Positions 1 through 11,159 of a stretch of DNA of 64,000 nucleotides are shown here, in pieces. Numbering within the stretch: the stretch's first letter is position 1; the number at the start of each line of letters is the position of its first letter. The translations under genes and the position numbers were made by a program. The DNA is taken from assembly GCF_036588685.1 (NCBI RefSeq), contig NC_086374.1:30806886-30870885 (forward strand), given 5' to 3'. Source of the DNA: Mytilus trossulus (Eukaryota > Mollusca > Bivalvia > Mytilida > Mytilidae). The notes beneath the pieces were generated by a model that searched no databases, had not been told where the DNA came from, and saw only the letters and a program-made list of their open reading frames with translations.

Positions 1-566
1 ATCAGTATAAATTTGTCATCAGGTAAGACTTGAATTTACGTGTGAATTGATCATGTTAACAACAACCTAACCTGAATTATAATTGAACAACCCTTATTTA
101 TACTTGGAAGAATACTAAATAGAATATTCTCCCTTTGTTTCACCTATTGCTCCTTTTCCTACATCACTTCAAAAGGCGTAAACAATCGAATGGAAAATTA
201 GTTTAGATAAATTAACTTATGAATTGCGCCAACAGAGCCGTTTTATTATTGATAAACATATGCATCAATACGCAATGATCGTTTGAAGGGTATATTTTGA
301 TTTATCTTCATTCTAATCGTGGATCTCATTGAGTGGCAAATGATTTTTAATGTCGATGGAAGTACAATTCAATCAATATTCATAACGTTTAAATGTTTAC
401 TTTATTTGAACTAGTCAATGAATAGAATTTCAAACTCTGAATTTTGAAATTCATAATATCTGAAAACGAAAATTTAAAAAGCACGCTTTTATTTTTTTTT
501 TCATTTTCAAAGATATTGATTTTGACATGCCAATGTTATTACGTGTGTTTTTGTTTTCTATTTCAG
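1..566. other. Probable intron, no gene seen
   Basis: No open exon with splice signals was found before the acceptor at 565-566. The stretch is AT-rich, and its end has a pyrimidine-rich tract and TTTCAG. It is most simply the last intron of the gene whose terminal exon starts at 567. Confidence 0.4.
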
Positions 567-658
567 TTCGAAATTCAAACGAATTACTACGACATCAGAA
601 GCAAATTCAAGAAATATCAGAACGAACAGAGATAATTTTAAATGCTACAATCGCTTGA
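567..658 (+). CDS. Terminal exon of a two-exon small membrane-protein gene (family member 0); 5' exon outside window
   Basis: A TTTCAG acceptor at 561-566 is followed by a frame beginning with two bases of a split codon (xTT, Val if the previous exon ends in G). It reads VRNSNELLR and 21 further residues, ending NATIA and TGA at 656-658. Start phase, the VRxSNxLLR opening, total length (30 residues) and a C-terminal N-glycosylation sequon (NAT) all match the second exons of the genes at 14217-16466 (-) and 28777-34038 (+). The matching first exon (cytoplasmic tail plus membrane helix) must lie upstream of the window. An AATAAA follows at 743-748. Function is unknown. Confidence comes from paralogy, not from length. 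Confidence 0.6.
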
Positions 659-742
659 CAGAAACATAGTTCATATATTTATTCAGTCACGTTACAGCAT
701 AAACTTCATTCAACACTTATCTTATTGCATTCCTTTCATAGA

Positions 743-748
743 AATAAA
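743..748 (+). terminator. AATAAA polyadenylation signal
   Basis: AATAAA lies 85 bases after the TGA of the terminal exon at 567-658, a typical distance for a short 3' UTR. Use is inferred. Confidence 0.4.
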
Positions 749-1268
749 TGGTCCATTTATATCTGTTAATACAAAAAAAAAATGATTTCAAAACTAGTTA
801 TGTCAGAAACATGTTTGGGTTGCCGAAACATGAGTTTGGTACGTTTGGTCTTCAACAATTACTTTTTATAAACATTGTTGTCCCTGAAATATTTTAACTT
901 TAAATGTTTCCTTTTATATGTATATCTGAAAAATGATTTAATTTCAATGTTTTAGATCAATTTAATCTTTGTACATACACACCTTGCCAAAAGTTAAGAA
1001 AAACCTGATGTTTTTTTTCAGAATTTTTGTTTACTGATAACATGATTTGAATATATATTATATGTGCTTTTATTAGATAACATACACAATTTTAATTGCC
1101 AAGGGAAAGTTTGGACAGTTTTCATGCTTGATTTTTTTGTCAAATGGTTGAAAATTGCAACCAAAAAGTTTCAACTGATACTGAAGTTTTAGATAATTTT
1201 GTACTGCACTATACGCAATATTCTTTCCAAAATTCGAGAGTCACAATTTGTGAATAAATTCAAGTACA

Positions 1269-2060
1269 CTAAAGGTCAGTAGCGAAAAGTTTTTCCACAT
1301 TTCTTCTCATATTTTGAACTAAGCATTGTAATGTTCTAATAGGAGTTCTTTGCCTTTCTTCAAACAAGGCTGCTCGTAATTCATGAAATTTCGGACAAGA
1401 TGGAACCGCGTTTTTGATTTTTAGACCATTATCATCCGAGTCATGCTCAATGTCATTCATATCCGGTGACATAGCTGGCCAAGGTGTAGGGTAAATTGCC
1501 TTCTGACGTAAATAATCTGAAACAATGCCTACTATGTGTGACCAAACGCTGACGTCCATGAAAAGGGTCTAGTTACAAAATTTGTGATTGTCGAAATGTG
1601 GCACAACAATATCTGGCATGATGTAATCGTGATAATTGGCCCCTCAAAGTTCTTTCCAGAACATAAAGGACCTATTTGCAGTAGAATGAGAAGCATCCCA
1701 AAAAGAATCTATCCCACCCCCTACCCCTCACCAAACGCTGTAGTTCCAAGGATGTGCTGGTCATTGTATGTTGTTCTCCGAGGACGTCATACATGTTTGC
1801 ACCCATCAATATGATGTAGAAGAAATCTGCTATCGTTAGACCAATGAACTCGATGCTGTCGTCTCAAAGTCCAAATGCGTTTATGACGTGACTACTGATG
1901 CCGAGCTTGACGATGCCTACGAGTCAGCAATGGTCTTTCAACCGGCCTCAGGCACTAAATGTGCACAATATTGGCTGCGATTTACAGTTCCAGTTTTCAT
2001 GTAAGCGACAATCAGTCGTAAATGGATGTCGACGAGCTGACAATGAAAGAGCCAAGACAT
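1269..2060 (-). pseudogene. Decayed Tc1/mariner-type transposase
   Basis: Read on the minus strand, several frames give Tc1-transposase pieces in the right order. Near 2050-1900 is a helix-turn-helix-like tail (VERPLLTRRHRQARHQ). At 1860-1740 is HWSNDSRFLLHHIDG followed by a VWRPRR-like piece. At 1559-1269 is the C-terminal region: PWPAMSPDMNDIEHDSD, then ELRAALFEE and a QxLVxxMRR segment. Frames shift and stops interrupt, so it is inactive. The DDE catalytic carboxylates cannot all be placed. Terminal repeats were not recognised; the N-terminal side abuts the 31-bp inverted-repeat element at 2125-2312. Confidence 0.85.
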
Positions 2061-2124
2061 CTCTGTTTTACGTGGCCTACAAGAGCGTTCGCGCTGATCA
2101 ACGGACTAAATACGTCTATGGCCT

Positions 2125-2312
2125 TCAGTGTATTTGATTCATTTCTGTGTTGGAATAACCTCAAAATAACACTATATAGTACTAAAATTGAACAGTATGT
2201 GCATATCAATGACTTACCATGTCTGTGCAATGGACAACTTACGTTGCTTACTTTACTTTTAACTATTTACGTCTTGGTATCTTCCAACACAGAAATGAAT
2301 CAAATACACTGA
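2125..2312. mobile_element. 188-bp MITE with perfect 31-bp terminal inverted repeats
   Basis: The left arm (2125-2155, starting TCAGTGTATTTGATTC) is the exact reverse complement of the right arm (2282-2312). The 126-bp centre is non-coding. CAGTG ends resemble hAT-type termini, but no matching 8-bp target duplication is visible, so the superfamily is open. It lies next to the decayed Tc1 copy. Confidence 0.75.
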
Positions 2313-2339
2313 CAAAACAGCCCAGGAAACACGAAACTT

Positions 2340-2440
2340 GAAAGAAAACAACCTTGTATTTTGCCATTTGATTAGGGACTTTCATTTCTGAATTTTTCTC
2401 GGAGTTCAGTATTTTTGTGATTTTGATTTTTTGTAAATAT
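2340..2440 (+). repeat. Dispersed repeat family A, 3' part
   Basis: Contains 'ttgattagggactttc' and 'ctcggagttcagtattttt'. The same text recurs at 8674, 9700 and 45070 (+) and inverted at 11170, 34745, 46810 and 57690. Non-coding. Confidence 0.8.
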
Positions 2441-3065
2441 CTTAAGAAAACCCTGTTTTCTAAGATACATAGGAATGAAAGCTATACCTGAATGCTTATC
2501 TGTCGATTACATTAGATTAACAAAATATCTTGAATCAAAGCAGTATCAAATTTGATAAAAAGCAAAAAAATAAAAGCGAAAACATTTTGCGAGGTTTATA
2601 TTTCAAGGTTGCAATTTGTATATACAGCTGTTTTCAGAATATTACTGCAGAAAAAAAAGTTTTTCTTACAAGTGTTGATTTCAACTGTTGCTGCCAAACG
2701 TGCGCGTTTATCTAAAAAAAATAATGTCAAACAATGGTTTGGCAACATGGTTGTCTAATAAACGATTGATTTTTTTGTTGTGATTTTACACCATTGTTAA
2801 ATGCAAGGGGTGTATGTTCCTGTCCCTAGATATGAGCATGTAATCCACGTAATCCAATGGTGTTCTTTGATTGCAGGGCTCCAATATTTCCATTGGTTGT
2901 TTTTTGTATCATTAATGAGGCCATATATATCCTTTATGAAATCTTACAAACGCTAGTTTTGTTTGTTAAATGGATCCACATTTGTTCTCCGAATGTATCT
3001 AATAACTATATACAGTATGGCTTTAGCGCATAAAACTTTATATCGTTTTCCGTTTATCTTTGATG
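2441..3065. other. No gene recognised
   Basis: AT-rich. Two overlapping short open frames (2530-2758) have no domain, no splice context and low-complexity lysine-rich translation. Treated as non-coding. Confidence 0.5.
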
Positions 3066-3250
3066 GATAGTTGTGCCACATGTGGAGCAGGATCTATTTA
3101 CCCTTCCGGAGCACTTGATAACCCCCTAGTTTACAGAGTTCGTGTTGCTAGGTGTTGAGTTTTCTATGTTGTGTTTTTTGTGTACTATTGTTTGTCAGGT
3201 GTATTTTTTCTCGATGTTTGAATATCCCTCTTGTATCTTTCGCCCAATCT
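3066..3250 (+). repeat. 3' end of an RT-bearing retroelement (family F)
   Basis: 'cacatgtggagcaggatct' followed by 'acccttccggagcac' and 'gagttttctatgttgtg' matches, with divergence, the longer copy at 63295-63770. In that copy this text follows an RT C-terminal frame. It is therefore the 3' untranslated end of the same retroelement. Confidence 0.7.
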
Positions 3251-3299
3251 TTAGTCTTATGGGCAATCCCTTTAACTCTCGTTATTTCCATGTTAAATA

Positions 3300-4875
3300 T
3301 AAATAGAAGATATATGAGACGAGCAAATTGAAATGAATAATAATTTCAATTTCACGATGTCTTAATTGTAATAAAGAATAATTTTAAATGCAAGAGTTTA
3401 TCGTTCATTTTTATGCATGTATGTTGTTAAAAGAAGTTTGAAAATTCCTCAATGCTCAGAACAGATTTTGGAAATATAGCAGAGAATTGAGTTCAACTGA
3501 TGATATGAGCCTTTTAACTTGCAGTTATGTGTTAGGTATGTTCCGTGTTTTGATGAGGAATACCAATTAAATCGTCTAACATTTACATTGGGTTTACCTA
3601 GTGCATATGATGGTGTTGTGTCACGCATCTATACATAATATACATCTAGTTTTTCCATCTTATATCCAATATTTTTTCCTCAACATGTTAACTTTAAATG
3701 TAATTATGAAAGATGCAACTCTACACATTTTATAAAGTAAAAATAATTGTGGATACATCCATCCTGTTTCGCAGCATTTATAAAGGAAATGTAACTCTAG
3801 ATCAAACATATGTGTTTGTCTTATTCATACGAGGTTAAAAAGATAGATAATTATTTAATTCGTTCTTTAAAATTTCGTGTATTTGGTTTTTCCATCTGGT
3901 TATGTTAATGATGCCAAATCGGTTATTGTTGGTGAAGAATAATAAAATCCTTATAAACAAGAACCTGGCCACACATGATACAACAACAAATATACATGCA
4001 AACAATCAAATTAAGCATGACGTGAAAAAAAGTTGAAAACACATTTTAACAAAGGGGAAACAAAATACTTCACATATAGCACCCTTCATAGCCAAAAAAG
4101 AAACAAATCCAATGAAAGAACAGAAGAGCATATTAAAACTTTTTAAAGACACTCCAAATATTTACAGACTACCCTACAGTTCATTATTAGTTATCATGAA
4201 ATTTGTATTTTTTTTAAGTTATGACACGTGACATTATCCAACTAATTAAACTGACTCTGACATACTTAACTACGACAGGAGGTCTCTGTGTTGTCTGAAC
4301 CATTCACATGATTAACGCGCGATGGGATAGAGGCAAAGTTGGATATCAATGTATCCTGCATACGTGTTTACGGATACAAACACAATGACGTCGAAGGGTA
4401 TTGTTTGTTTAAAAATAGATCCCTCATTTCATGGCAAAACATAGTGTTCTTTGTAAAACAATTATATTTGAGTTATGGGGATAAAGTTGTTTTTATGCTA
4501 ATTGATTTTATTGACAATTAATGACTGAATGGTTTAACTTCTTTTGCCTCAAATTGTAAATATGGAGTCATTCCTGTTTACTGCCGGGTAGGTTGCATTT
4601 TAATATATGCAATTTTTACAGGCGTAGCAGACGGGTTTGATTGTATGTATGAATAGAGAATGAATTCACTTGAAATAAAGGTTAATTGGTAATTTTTTCT
4701 TTTGAAAATGCCATATTCAGTTTTATAGTTTGTATGACAAATTGTTTAACTGCTAAAAGTGGGATAATATCTTTGTTAGTTTACAAACAATTAATGTAGT
4801 TTTAATGAAACTATCTTGAAATTTTCTGAATTTGGCTTGCTATTTATCTTTGCACCATTTAAAAATAAAACAGTT
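3300..4875. other. No gene recognised
   Basis: AT-rich intergenic DNA. The open frame at 4339-4521 has no recognisable domain. No RNA gene or clear repeat was seen. Confidence 0.5.
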
Positions 4876-4879
4876 TGGA

Positions 4880-5110
4880 AAACTTTGAATTGTTCACAAA
4901 ATACAAAGATTTTCTACCCTCGGAATAAATTATCTTCTCTGTATTTGACAAAGCATTGAAATATTTTGTAATGCTCTTCAGCTAAGTACGCCTTTTTGCC
5001 ATTTAGCTTTTTTTTTTATATTCGAGCGTTACTAATTCACTATGAGTCTTTTGTAGACGAGTGCAAAGTCTGGTTCACAAAATAATTCATGATCCTGGTA
5101 TCTGAGGTGG
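4880..5110 (+). mobile_element. Old copy of hammerhead-bearing repeat (family B)
   Basis: Diverged but collinear with the better copy at 12752-12973: 'gattttctaccctcgg', 'aatgctcttcagct', 'gagtcttttgtagacg' and 'gatcctggtatctg'. The ribozyme core is broken (CTATGAG instead of CTGATGAG; GAAA lost). Confidence 0.7.
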
Positions 5111-5627
5111 ATTATTATTCACAAACTTTCGCGGAAATGATATCGAAATATAAAACTTCATTAAATCAATTTCAAACTCATATTTCGTCTTAAATTATAT
5201 TTTTCCTATCATAGATTTATTGATTTTTCAATAAAGATGAATTTCCAACCCCTCAATTGGCTCTTTATCAATTATTACCTATAACTGATCCTAGGTGAGA
5301 ATTTTTTAAAGGGAATATTGATATGACATACCATTATCTTTGATTTTTTTGTTTACATTAAATCATGATTATGATTGTAAACTGAAATTAATATGTTGTA
5401 CTTCAATGTATAGGAAAACAAACATGGAAATGAGAACAAATACAAATAGTTTCAAACGCTGTGAGAGTGTATGCATCGAGAAAGTAAGTCTTGTATAGTT
5501 TATACGCACCACTAGCATTACAGCTACCAAACAGTATTTGACAATTTATTCCAAAAGCCAGCAATATTTCAAAACCAGTTATTATAAAAGATACAGAATA
5601 GTGATCACACATGCAGACACTTATCAT

Positions 5628-7245
5628 ATTTTTGTGCAAACTAAAGTACAAATTCGTTCTTATTGTTATTTGTAATTATATTCATTAATGTAATGTTTGA
5701 ATAATAATGAAACGAAGAATCGTTATAAATTGTTTAATTAACTAATTAAATGTAAAATAGATTGTTCAAAAACATGTTTATATTTGAGGTAAATGCACAA
5801 TTATTGATATTTTTATTCAGAATATGACATATCCCAATACCAAAAAATCGTTAATAAATAACAAGTCAGCAATTACTTAATTTTGTAGAAATAATGTACC
5901 GTCAGTTAAAAGTTGAACAGACGGAGTGAGTAATAAACCATTATATGAATACAATGAAATTCTGGTAAACGTCATTTAGACATCATTTTAGTTCTAACGA
6001 TATTAATGGCCGAAAAAAACATACATAAACGTAATCGATTCTTTAGTAGTGACAGCTGTCCTTTTCAACTTTTCAAATCTGGGTTTCTTCCTCGATATTG
6101 ACACTAATGGACGACCTCAAACTTGAATCTATGACAGACGTGATGATTTCAACTTTTCAAGTGTCAACTTCTAATGTCTAAGTAGTAACATCGCTCCATC
6201 GAATGGCATTTACATAAATCAGTTTATACGTTATGATTTTTTTAAATTTTACGGACGCCATCACGAGTTGGTTGACCGTTATGGAATAACCGTTTCATAA
6301 ACCGATACGTTGTGTCTGCGTCTTAACTAAAAAGCAAAATGTTTTCGCCATATTTGTTGCCAATAATATTGTCAAAAGAACGTATTCAATTGTGTTAATT
6401 TGAAAAAGTCCAACAGTTACATGCTTTTCTTATCAAATAAGGACGGTTATACAGATGGAACAATACATTATCACTGCATCACATTTTAAAACCATACGTT
6501 CAGTTGTTTCAAGAATTGGGATTGGAAAGTATTATCACAACAATTTTTTTTTGAAACGCCTCTCCAACAATTTGAATCGACAACAAGCTATGATTAATGA
6601 CATAATTTATGATATATATTTTTGTGCGAACTAAAGTCCAAATTTATTCTCAACGTTTCTTTTTTGTAATTCTTTTCATTAATATAAATGTTTGAATTAT
6701 AATGAAACGATGAATCGTTATACTTTGTTTAATCAACTAATTAAATGTTAAGCAGAGTGTTTAAAACATGTTTATATTTGAGGTAAATGCACAATTATTG
6801 ATATTTTTATACAGAATATAAAATATCTCAATACCAACGAATCGTTACTGAATAACACGTCAGCAATTACTCATTTTTATAGAAATGATGTACCGTCAGT
6901 TATGATATTAACAAACGGAGTGATTATCAATTCATTAAATGAATAAAAGAAAATTCTGGTAAACGTCATTTAGACAGCATGATAACGATATGAATAGTCA
7001 AAAAAACATAAAAGTATACGGGCTTTAATTATGACATGTGATTTTTATTTAGCTAATGTGGCTGAATATGGAAGACTTTAAAATCTTAATTTCTTCCTTG
7101 ATATTGTCACTCATGGACGACTTCAAACGTGAATCTACAACAGACGTGATGATTTCTACTTTTCAGTGTCAGTTTCTAATTTCACAGTAGTACCATCGCT
7201 CCTTTAATTTGCGTTTTTATACATCAGTTTATACGTTATGCTCGT
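5628..7245 (+). repeat. Diverged tandem duplication, two ~0.6-kb copies
   Basis: 5628-6240 and 6622-7245 align over their length at an offset of about 994. Shared blocks include 'tgtttatatttgaggtaaat', 'tgcacaattattgatatttt', 'attctggtaaacgtcattta' and 'gacgtgatgatttc'. Substitutions and small indels are frequent, so the duplication is old. Both copies end in RT-derived text (6085-6330 and 7105-7420). Confidence 0.85.
6085..6330 (+). pseudogene. Reverse-transcriptase fragment, copy 1
   Basis: With stops ignored, the frame reads LDIDTNGRPQT, IYDRRDDFNF, NIAPSNGIYINQFIRY and then YGRHHELVDRYGITVS. This is the C-terminal part of an RT of the GIPMGTN type found in mollusc retroelements. Stops and a deletion between 'IRY' and 'FYGRH' mark it as dead. 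The family F 3' tail that normally follows is absent here. Confidence 0.7.
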
Positions 7246-7420
7246 ACATGTTCAGGCTATTCGGATTTTATTATCAGGGGTGTGATTCTAACACAAGAAC
7301 TGTTCCGACAGTGTATTGAGTATGATGACAGAAATCAACACGCGGTTAGTATTGATTTCACCATAACGAATTGGTTGACGATACGATACAATGTAACGTC
7401 TAGTGAAAGGTTCTGCCGTT
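7105..7420 (+). pseudogene. Reverse-transcriptase fragment, copy 2
   Basis: This is the second copy of the duplication and keeps a segment lost from copy 1: an IRYARTCSGYSDF-like piece, then ILTQELFRQCIEYDDR, then NELVD- and RYNVTSS-like text. Frames are broken. It belongs to the same element type as 19170-19375 and 63295-63770. Confidence 0.6.
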
Positions 7421-7429
7421 TTCTCCGTT

Positions 7430-8025
7430 CTTTTCCAGTAAATCTGCAAATGGTATGCCAAAATGTACTAGATTTTATAATTTATTTTGAGTATACCTTG
7501 TTATAATCTTACGATTATTCTTAAGCTCACAACAACAACAAAACAGCTGCAACAGGGTTATGAAGAAAACTGCAGAAATCGCGTTACACTACATAATGTA
7601 TGTTTTCAGCTTCATTCCTTGAAATACAGTGGATCTTGGTTTCTAATCCTCACTTACACTTTGTGGCGTTCGAATAATTGTCCGTCTTGCAAGGATCACG
7701 CAATAATAATATAAAAGAATAAAAGATCTGATCCATACACAATGTACCGATATCGTTGTATCTTTGCCAATATTTTCCATGTGAAATTATAAAATTGTTT
7801 TGTGTAAACATTGAACGACAAAACTTCTTCCTATGTGACGTATACATTTTCTGACGTCAGACACGCGAAGCAATGCATGTGTTTTTAGTTTGACAGATGC
7901 TTGTGGTTTTTTTTGTAAAATTGTTTGATTTAAGATTGAAAAACACAGTAAAGACTGCTGTATTCATATTGACTATTTTATGTTATTATGTCTGTTTTGT
8001 TCACTCATTGTTGTAAATATAACGG
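7430..8025. other. No gene recognised
   Basis: Short open frames only. The end (about 7950-8030) resembles the 5' part of repeat family A ('ttgttcactcattgttgtaa', 'aacggaatttgatg'). Confidence 0.4.
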
Positions 8026-8029
8026 AATT

Positions 8030-8175
8030 TGATGAGACTGTTGTAAAAGTGAGATGTTTAACGCTATAAAACCAGGTTCAATCCACCATTTTCTGCATTT
8101 AAAAATGCCTGTACCAAGTCATAAATATGACAGTTGTTGTCCATTCGTTTGACGTGCGTTGTCATTTGATTTGGC
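8030..8175 (+). repeat. Dispersed repeat family A, middle part
   Basis: 'gctataaaaccaggttcaat', 'aaatgcctgtaccaagtca' and 'atgacagttgttgtccattc' match the copy at 9560-9700 and the inverted copy at 11260-11400. The 3' part is cut off; the SINE at 8265-8668 follows. Confidence 0.8.
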
Positions 8176-8264
8176 CATGTATGTATACTGTATGTACTTC
8201 GAGATTCCGCCAGTATTAACGCACCCCTTGATTGACTGCAATGGTACAGCGGATCTATGTACAC

Positions 8265-8668
8265 TCCCTAATGATTAATGGAGATGTGTCCTTTAAATTA
8301 TTAATCCACCACCAGAACAATCCCCATCCCAACACTGCCCAAGGGAGCATGTAGGACACCGGGGAGTCTGTTATTATGGTCGAGGAAGCCGAAGAACTCG
8401 GAGAGAACCACCGGGCTTCTCGGCGGGAACAGACAACTCGAAGAGATTTCAGAAGATTGATCTGCAGGTCAAGCTGGGAACAACTTTGACCTACCGAGGC
8501 CACCGAAGTATCAAAGCTAGTTTAAACTCCGGTCTGGAAACCAGAGATGTGTGTGAGAAAGTGAAAATAACCCTTCTGGTGTACTGACATTTTTCGCATC
8601 CCGAGTGAGGATCGAACTCGGGAGCTTTAGCACTGTAGCCAACGGTCTTAACAACTAGATCACGAACT
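8265..8668 (-). mobile_element. tRNA-derived SINE
   Basis: The minus-strand 5' end (8668-8590) is tRNA-like: an A-box-like GTGATCTAGTTGTTAAGAC and a B-box-like GAGTTCGATCCTC flanked by CCCGAG/CTCGGG. A ~320-bp GC-richer body unlike its surroundings follows. The cloverleaf is imperfect, so it is a SINE head and not a working tRNA. The exact 3' end is uncertain. Confidence 0.65.
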
Positions 8669-8673
8669 CACAT

Positions 8674-8765
8674 GTGATTAGGGACTTTCCAATTGAATTT
8701 TCCTCGGAGTTCAGTATTTTTGTAATTTTTTTCCCCATTAGAACGTTTATCAAAACTAATTCATT
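8674..8765 (+). repeat. Dispersed repeat family A, 3' part
   Basis: 'tgattagggactttccaatt', 'cctcggagttcagtattttt'. Directly follows the SINE, which appears to have inserted between the middle (8030-8175) and 3' parts of one family A copy. Confidence 0.75.
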
Positions 8766-8904
8766 GTGGCATAATTTTAGCAAGGGAAAACAGACTACAA
8801 GACAAAAGACACAAATGTTAACCTTGATATTTCCTTATATTTTTGTCATTGATATGTTAACCAAATCTTCTTATCTTATTAATATATATAGAATTAACAG
8901 TAGG

Positions 8905-9002
8905 TTCGTTTTTGATACTGACTATATCATGTGGAATATCTAGACGAGCCCGTCAGGGCGAGTTAAGATATTCGACATGATATAGTCAGTATCAAAAACG
9001 AA
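8905..9002. repeat. Nested hairpin, 36-bp arms
   Basis: 8905-8940 and 8967-9002 are reverse complements with one mismatch (arm TTCGTTTTTGATACTGAC...). The 26-bp loop carries its own GCCC-GTCA-GGGC hairpin (8948-8959). Non-coding. Probably the terminus or core of a fold-back element. Confidence 0.8.
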
Positions 9003-9017
9003 ACTACCTATTATTCT

Positions 9018-9143
9018 GTTTATCGGTAATTATGACGTCACACAACGTATTGCCTAACATGTTCAGTGATACAGCCAGTACGTTGATACTCGAAAATATT
9101 AGGCAGTAAGATCTAAGGGGAAATATACGAATCACCGATAAAT
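9018..9143. mobile_element. Possible short MITE
   Basis: TTTATCGGTAATTATGA at the left and the reverse complement of TTTATCGGTGATTCGTA at the right form imperfect ~15-bp terminal inverted repeats 126 bp apart, right after the hairpin. No target duplication is evident. Confidence 0.35.
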
Positions 9144-9329
9144 ATAAATACGCTATAAAGCAGGAGTTAATATATTTTTTCTTATCAATTATTATTTTCG
9201 TGGCTACTTCTGCTGTCATCATTGTTTTACAATCTAAAATTATTAGTTAAGGTTTAATTGTGCCAAGAAATGAGGGAGGTTATTAAATGAAATAATATCT
9301 TTATGAGTCTTGCGGAATTAGTTTGCTAT

Positions 9330-9760
9330 GTCCTTTGTTTACATGCCTTTTTGAGTTTCTTCGTTATATATATGACGTGGCTCTGTACTTATACACCCCG
9401 TCGTTGTGTTATTGTACTTTGGTTAATTTGTGTATTCTTGTCTTTCCTTTTTACCAATATGTTTGGTCTGTACTGTTGACTGCTGTATCATCGACATTTT
9501 GTTTCTACTATGTCTGTTTGTTTGTTTTGTTTACGCATCGTTGTCAATATAATGGAATTTGATGCGAGTGTCATTCAAGAGAGAGGTTTATCTAGCTATA
9601 AAACCATCATTTTTTAAATAAGAAAATGTCTGTACCAAGTCAGGAATAGGACAGTTGTTTTCCATTCGTTTGTTGTGTTAAACTTTTGATATTGCAATTT
9701 GATTAGGGACTTTCCGTTTTGAATTTTCCTTGGTGTTCAGTGATATTACTTTTTTTGACA
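9330..9760 (+). repeat. Dispersed repeat family A, long copy
   Basis: The longest + copy: 'tatgacgtggctctgtactt', 'tcgttgtcaatataatggaa', 'tctagctataaaacc', 'ctgtaccaagtcaggaatag' and 'ttgattagggactttccg'. The open frame 9323-9562 is the 5' part of this repeat and not a gene; the same text is inverted at 11540-11690. Confidence 0.8.
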
Positions 9761-9764
9761 GATC

Positions 9765-11155
9765 CTGAAAGTCTTTTTTACTGATAAACACGTGTATGTT
9801 ACATTTTTGGTATCAATAATTCCTTTTTTAAGGAATAACAATCAAAATACGAGCGTTTACTAGGCTAACTCTAGTTGCTGTGGATTTATTATACACGACG
9901 AACTGCTGATCATTTTGAGCACCTGTGTCCATTTACGGTTCTTGATAGGTTTTTTGTTACTCAATCGTTATGTTTTTTTGACCTGTTGGCTTTCTTTTTT
10001 TTCGCCGTTTTTTTTTTAATTGTATATAAGACTTTTCAGAAGACGATGCATTTGTTATCATATTAACCACTAAAACTGCTCATTGAATTAAAGTTGTGAA
10101 GCTGAAAAAATATAGTACATTTTCTACGATGTTTCATTGAAGTTCTTAAAGTTTGAATTAGATCATTTCCTGTTCACTGTTAGTTATAAAAAAAACTAAT
10201 CTATTTTAACCTAGCAAAGCAGAGATTTTATTGATTTATTAACAGTAACGAAAGCATTGATTACAAAATGTCTTCTCAATTTCTAATCAGACACATGCCC
10301 AATGCGTTTATCATTCTAGATTTCTGCTTCAATGGTCTGTAGTTAATATAAATACAAAAGTTTGAAGTGAACATTGCATAGATTTTGACTTCATAACAAA
10401 TCAGCTTTGAATTTAATTTAAAAATCTTACCTCAAAATTATCCGCACAGATTCATATCAGATATTATTGTTTTATCACGTAAACTTTACAGCATAAACTA
10501 AATGATGTTATGATCTCTATCATGTTAAAGAACTTCAAAAACAAGTGCAAGGAAAAGTCATCAAGGCAACTCTGATCGACAAAACAACATCATTTTAAAT
10601 TAAAATTTTACACAAACCTCAAGCTTAAGGATGTTAATAGTTTCCTTGTTCAAGGCCAGACGGTGACAAGTGACTGATTACAATCGTGTCCATTGGATTT
10701 TGTGAGTAGCTGTCATATATGCGAGCATATAACGTTCTACCTTATCGTATTAAGGAACACACAAAATCAATACAGGTATAAACATACTGTCATGAGTTTA
10801 CAATGAACAAAGTAAAAATTGTTACAAACTCTAACGTACACGTATATATTGCGACCTGTGTTGTGTGCTGGAAGATAATTACCATGTTATCTATTGGCTA
10901 TGTATAATGCATTTGGTTCTTAATATGAAAAGAAAGGATAAAAAGTTGCTAATCTTAATCGTTGGTATCTTCAAGTCTGAATCAAGATGCAAGTTATACA
11001 TAGATTTACCAATGAAATGGCATTTCATGTTTTGACGGAGGCATGCTTTATGAAAAAGTGTTTTGTTGGTAGGAATCTTCTGTGTCGTATAACATCGTTT
11101 GTATTTAACCGACACTGCAATTAATTCAAGCTTAGTTTTGGTATTTATAATATAT
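9765..11155. other. No gene recognised
   Basis: AT-rich. No domain-bearing frame, RNA gene or clear repeat was recognised. Confidence 0.45.
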
Positions 11156-11159
11156 ATAT

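Noticed and set aside
8590-8668. tRNA gene on the minus strand
   Set aside because: A and B boxes are present but the acceptor stem and anticodon arm do not fold properly, and the sequence continues into a SINE body.
9323-9562. 79-codon cysteine-rich hydrophobic frame
   Set aside because: It is the 5' part of repeat family A; the same text is found inverted at 11540-11690.
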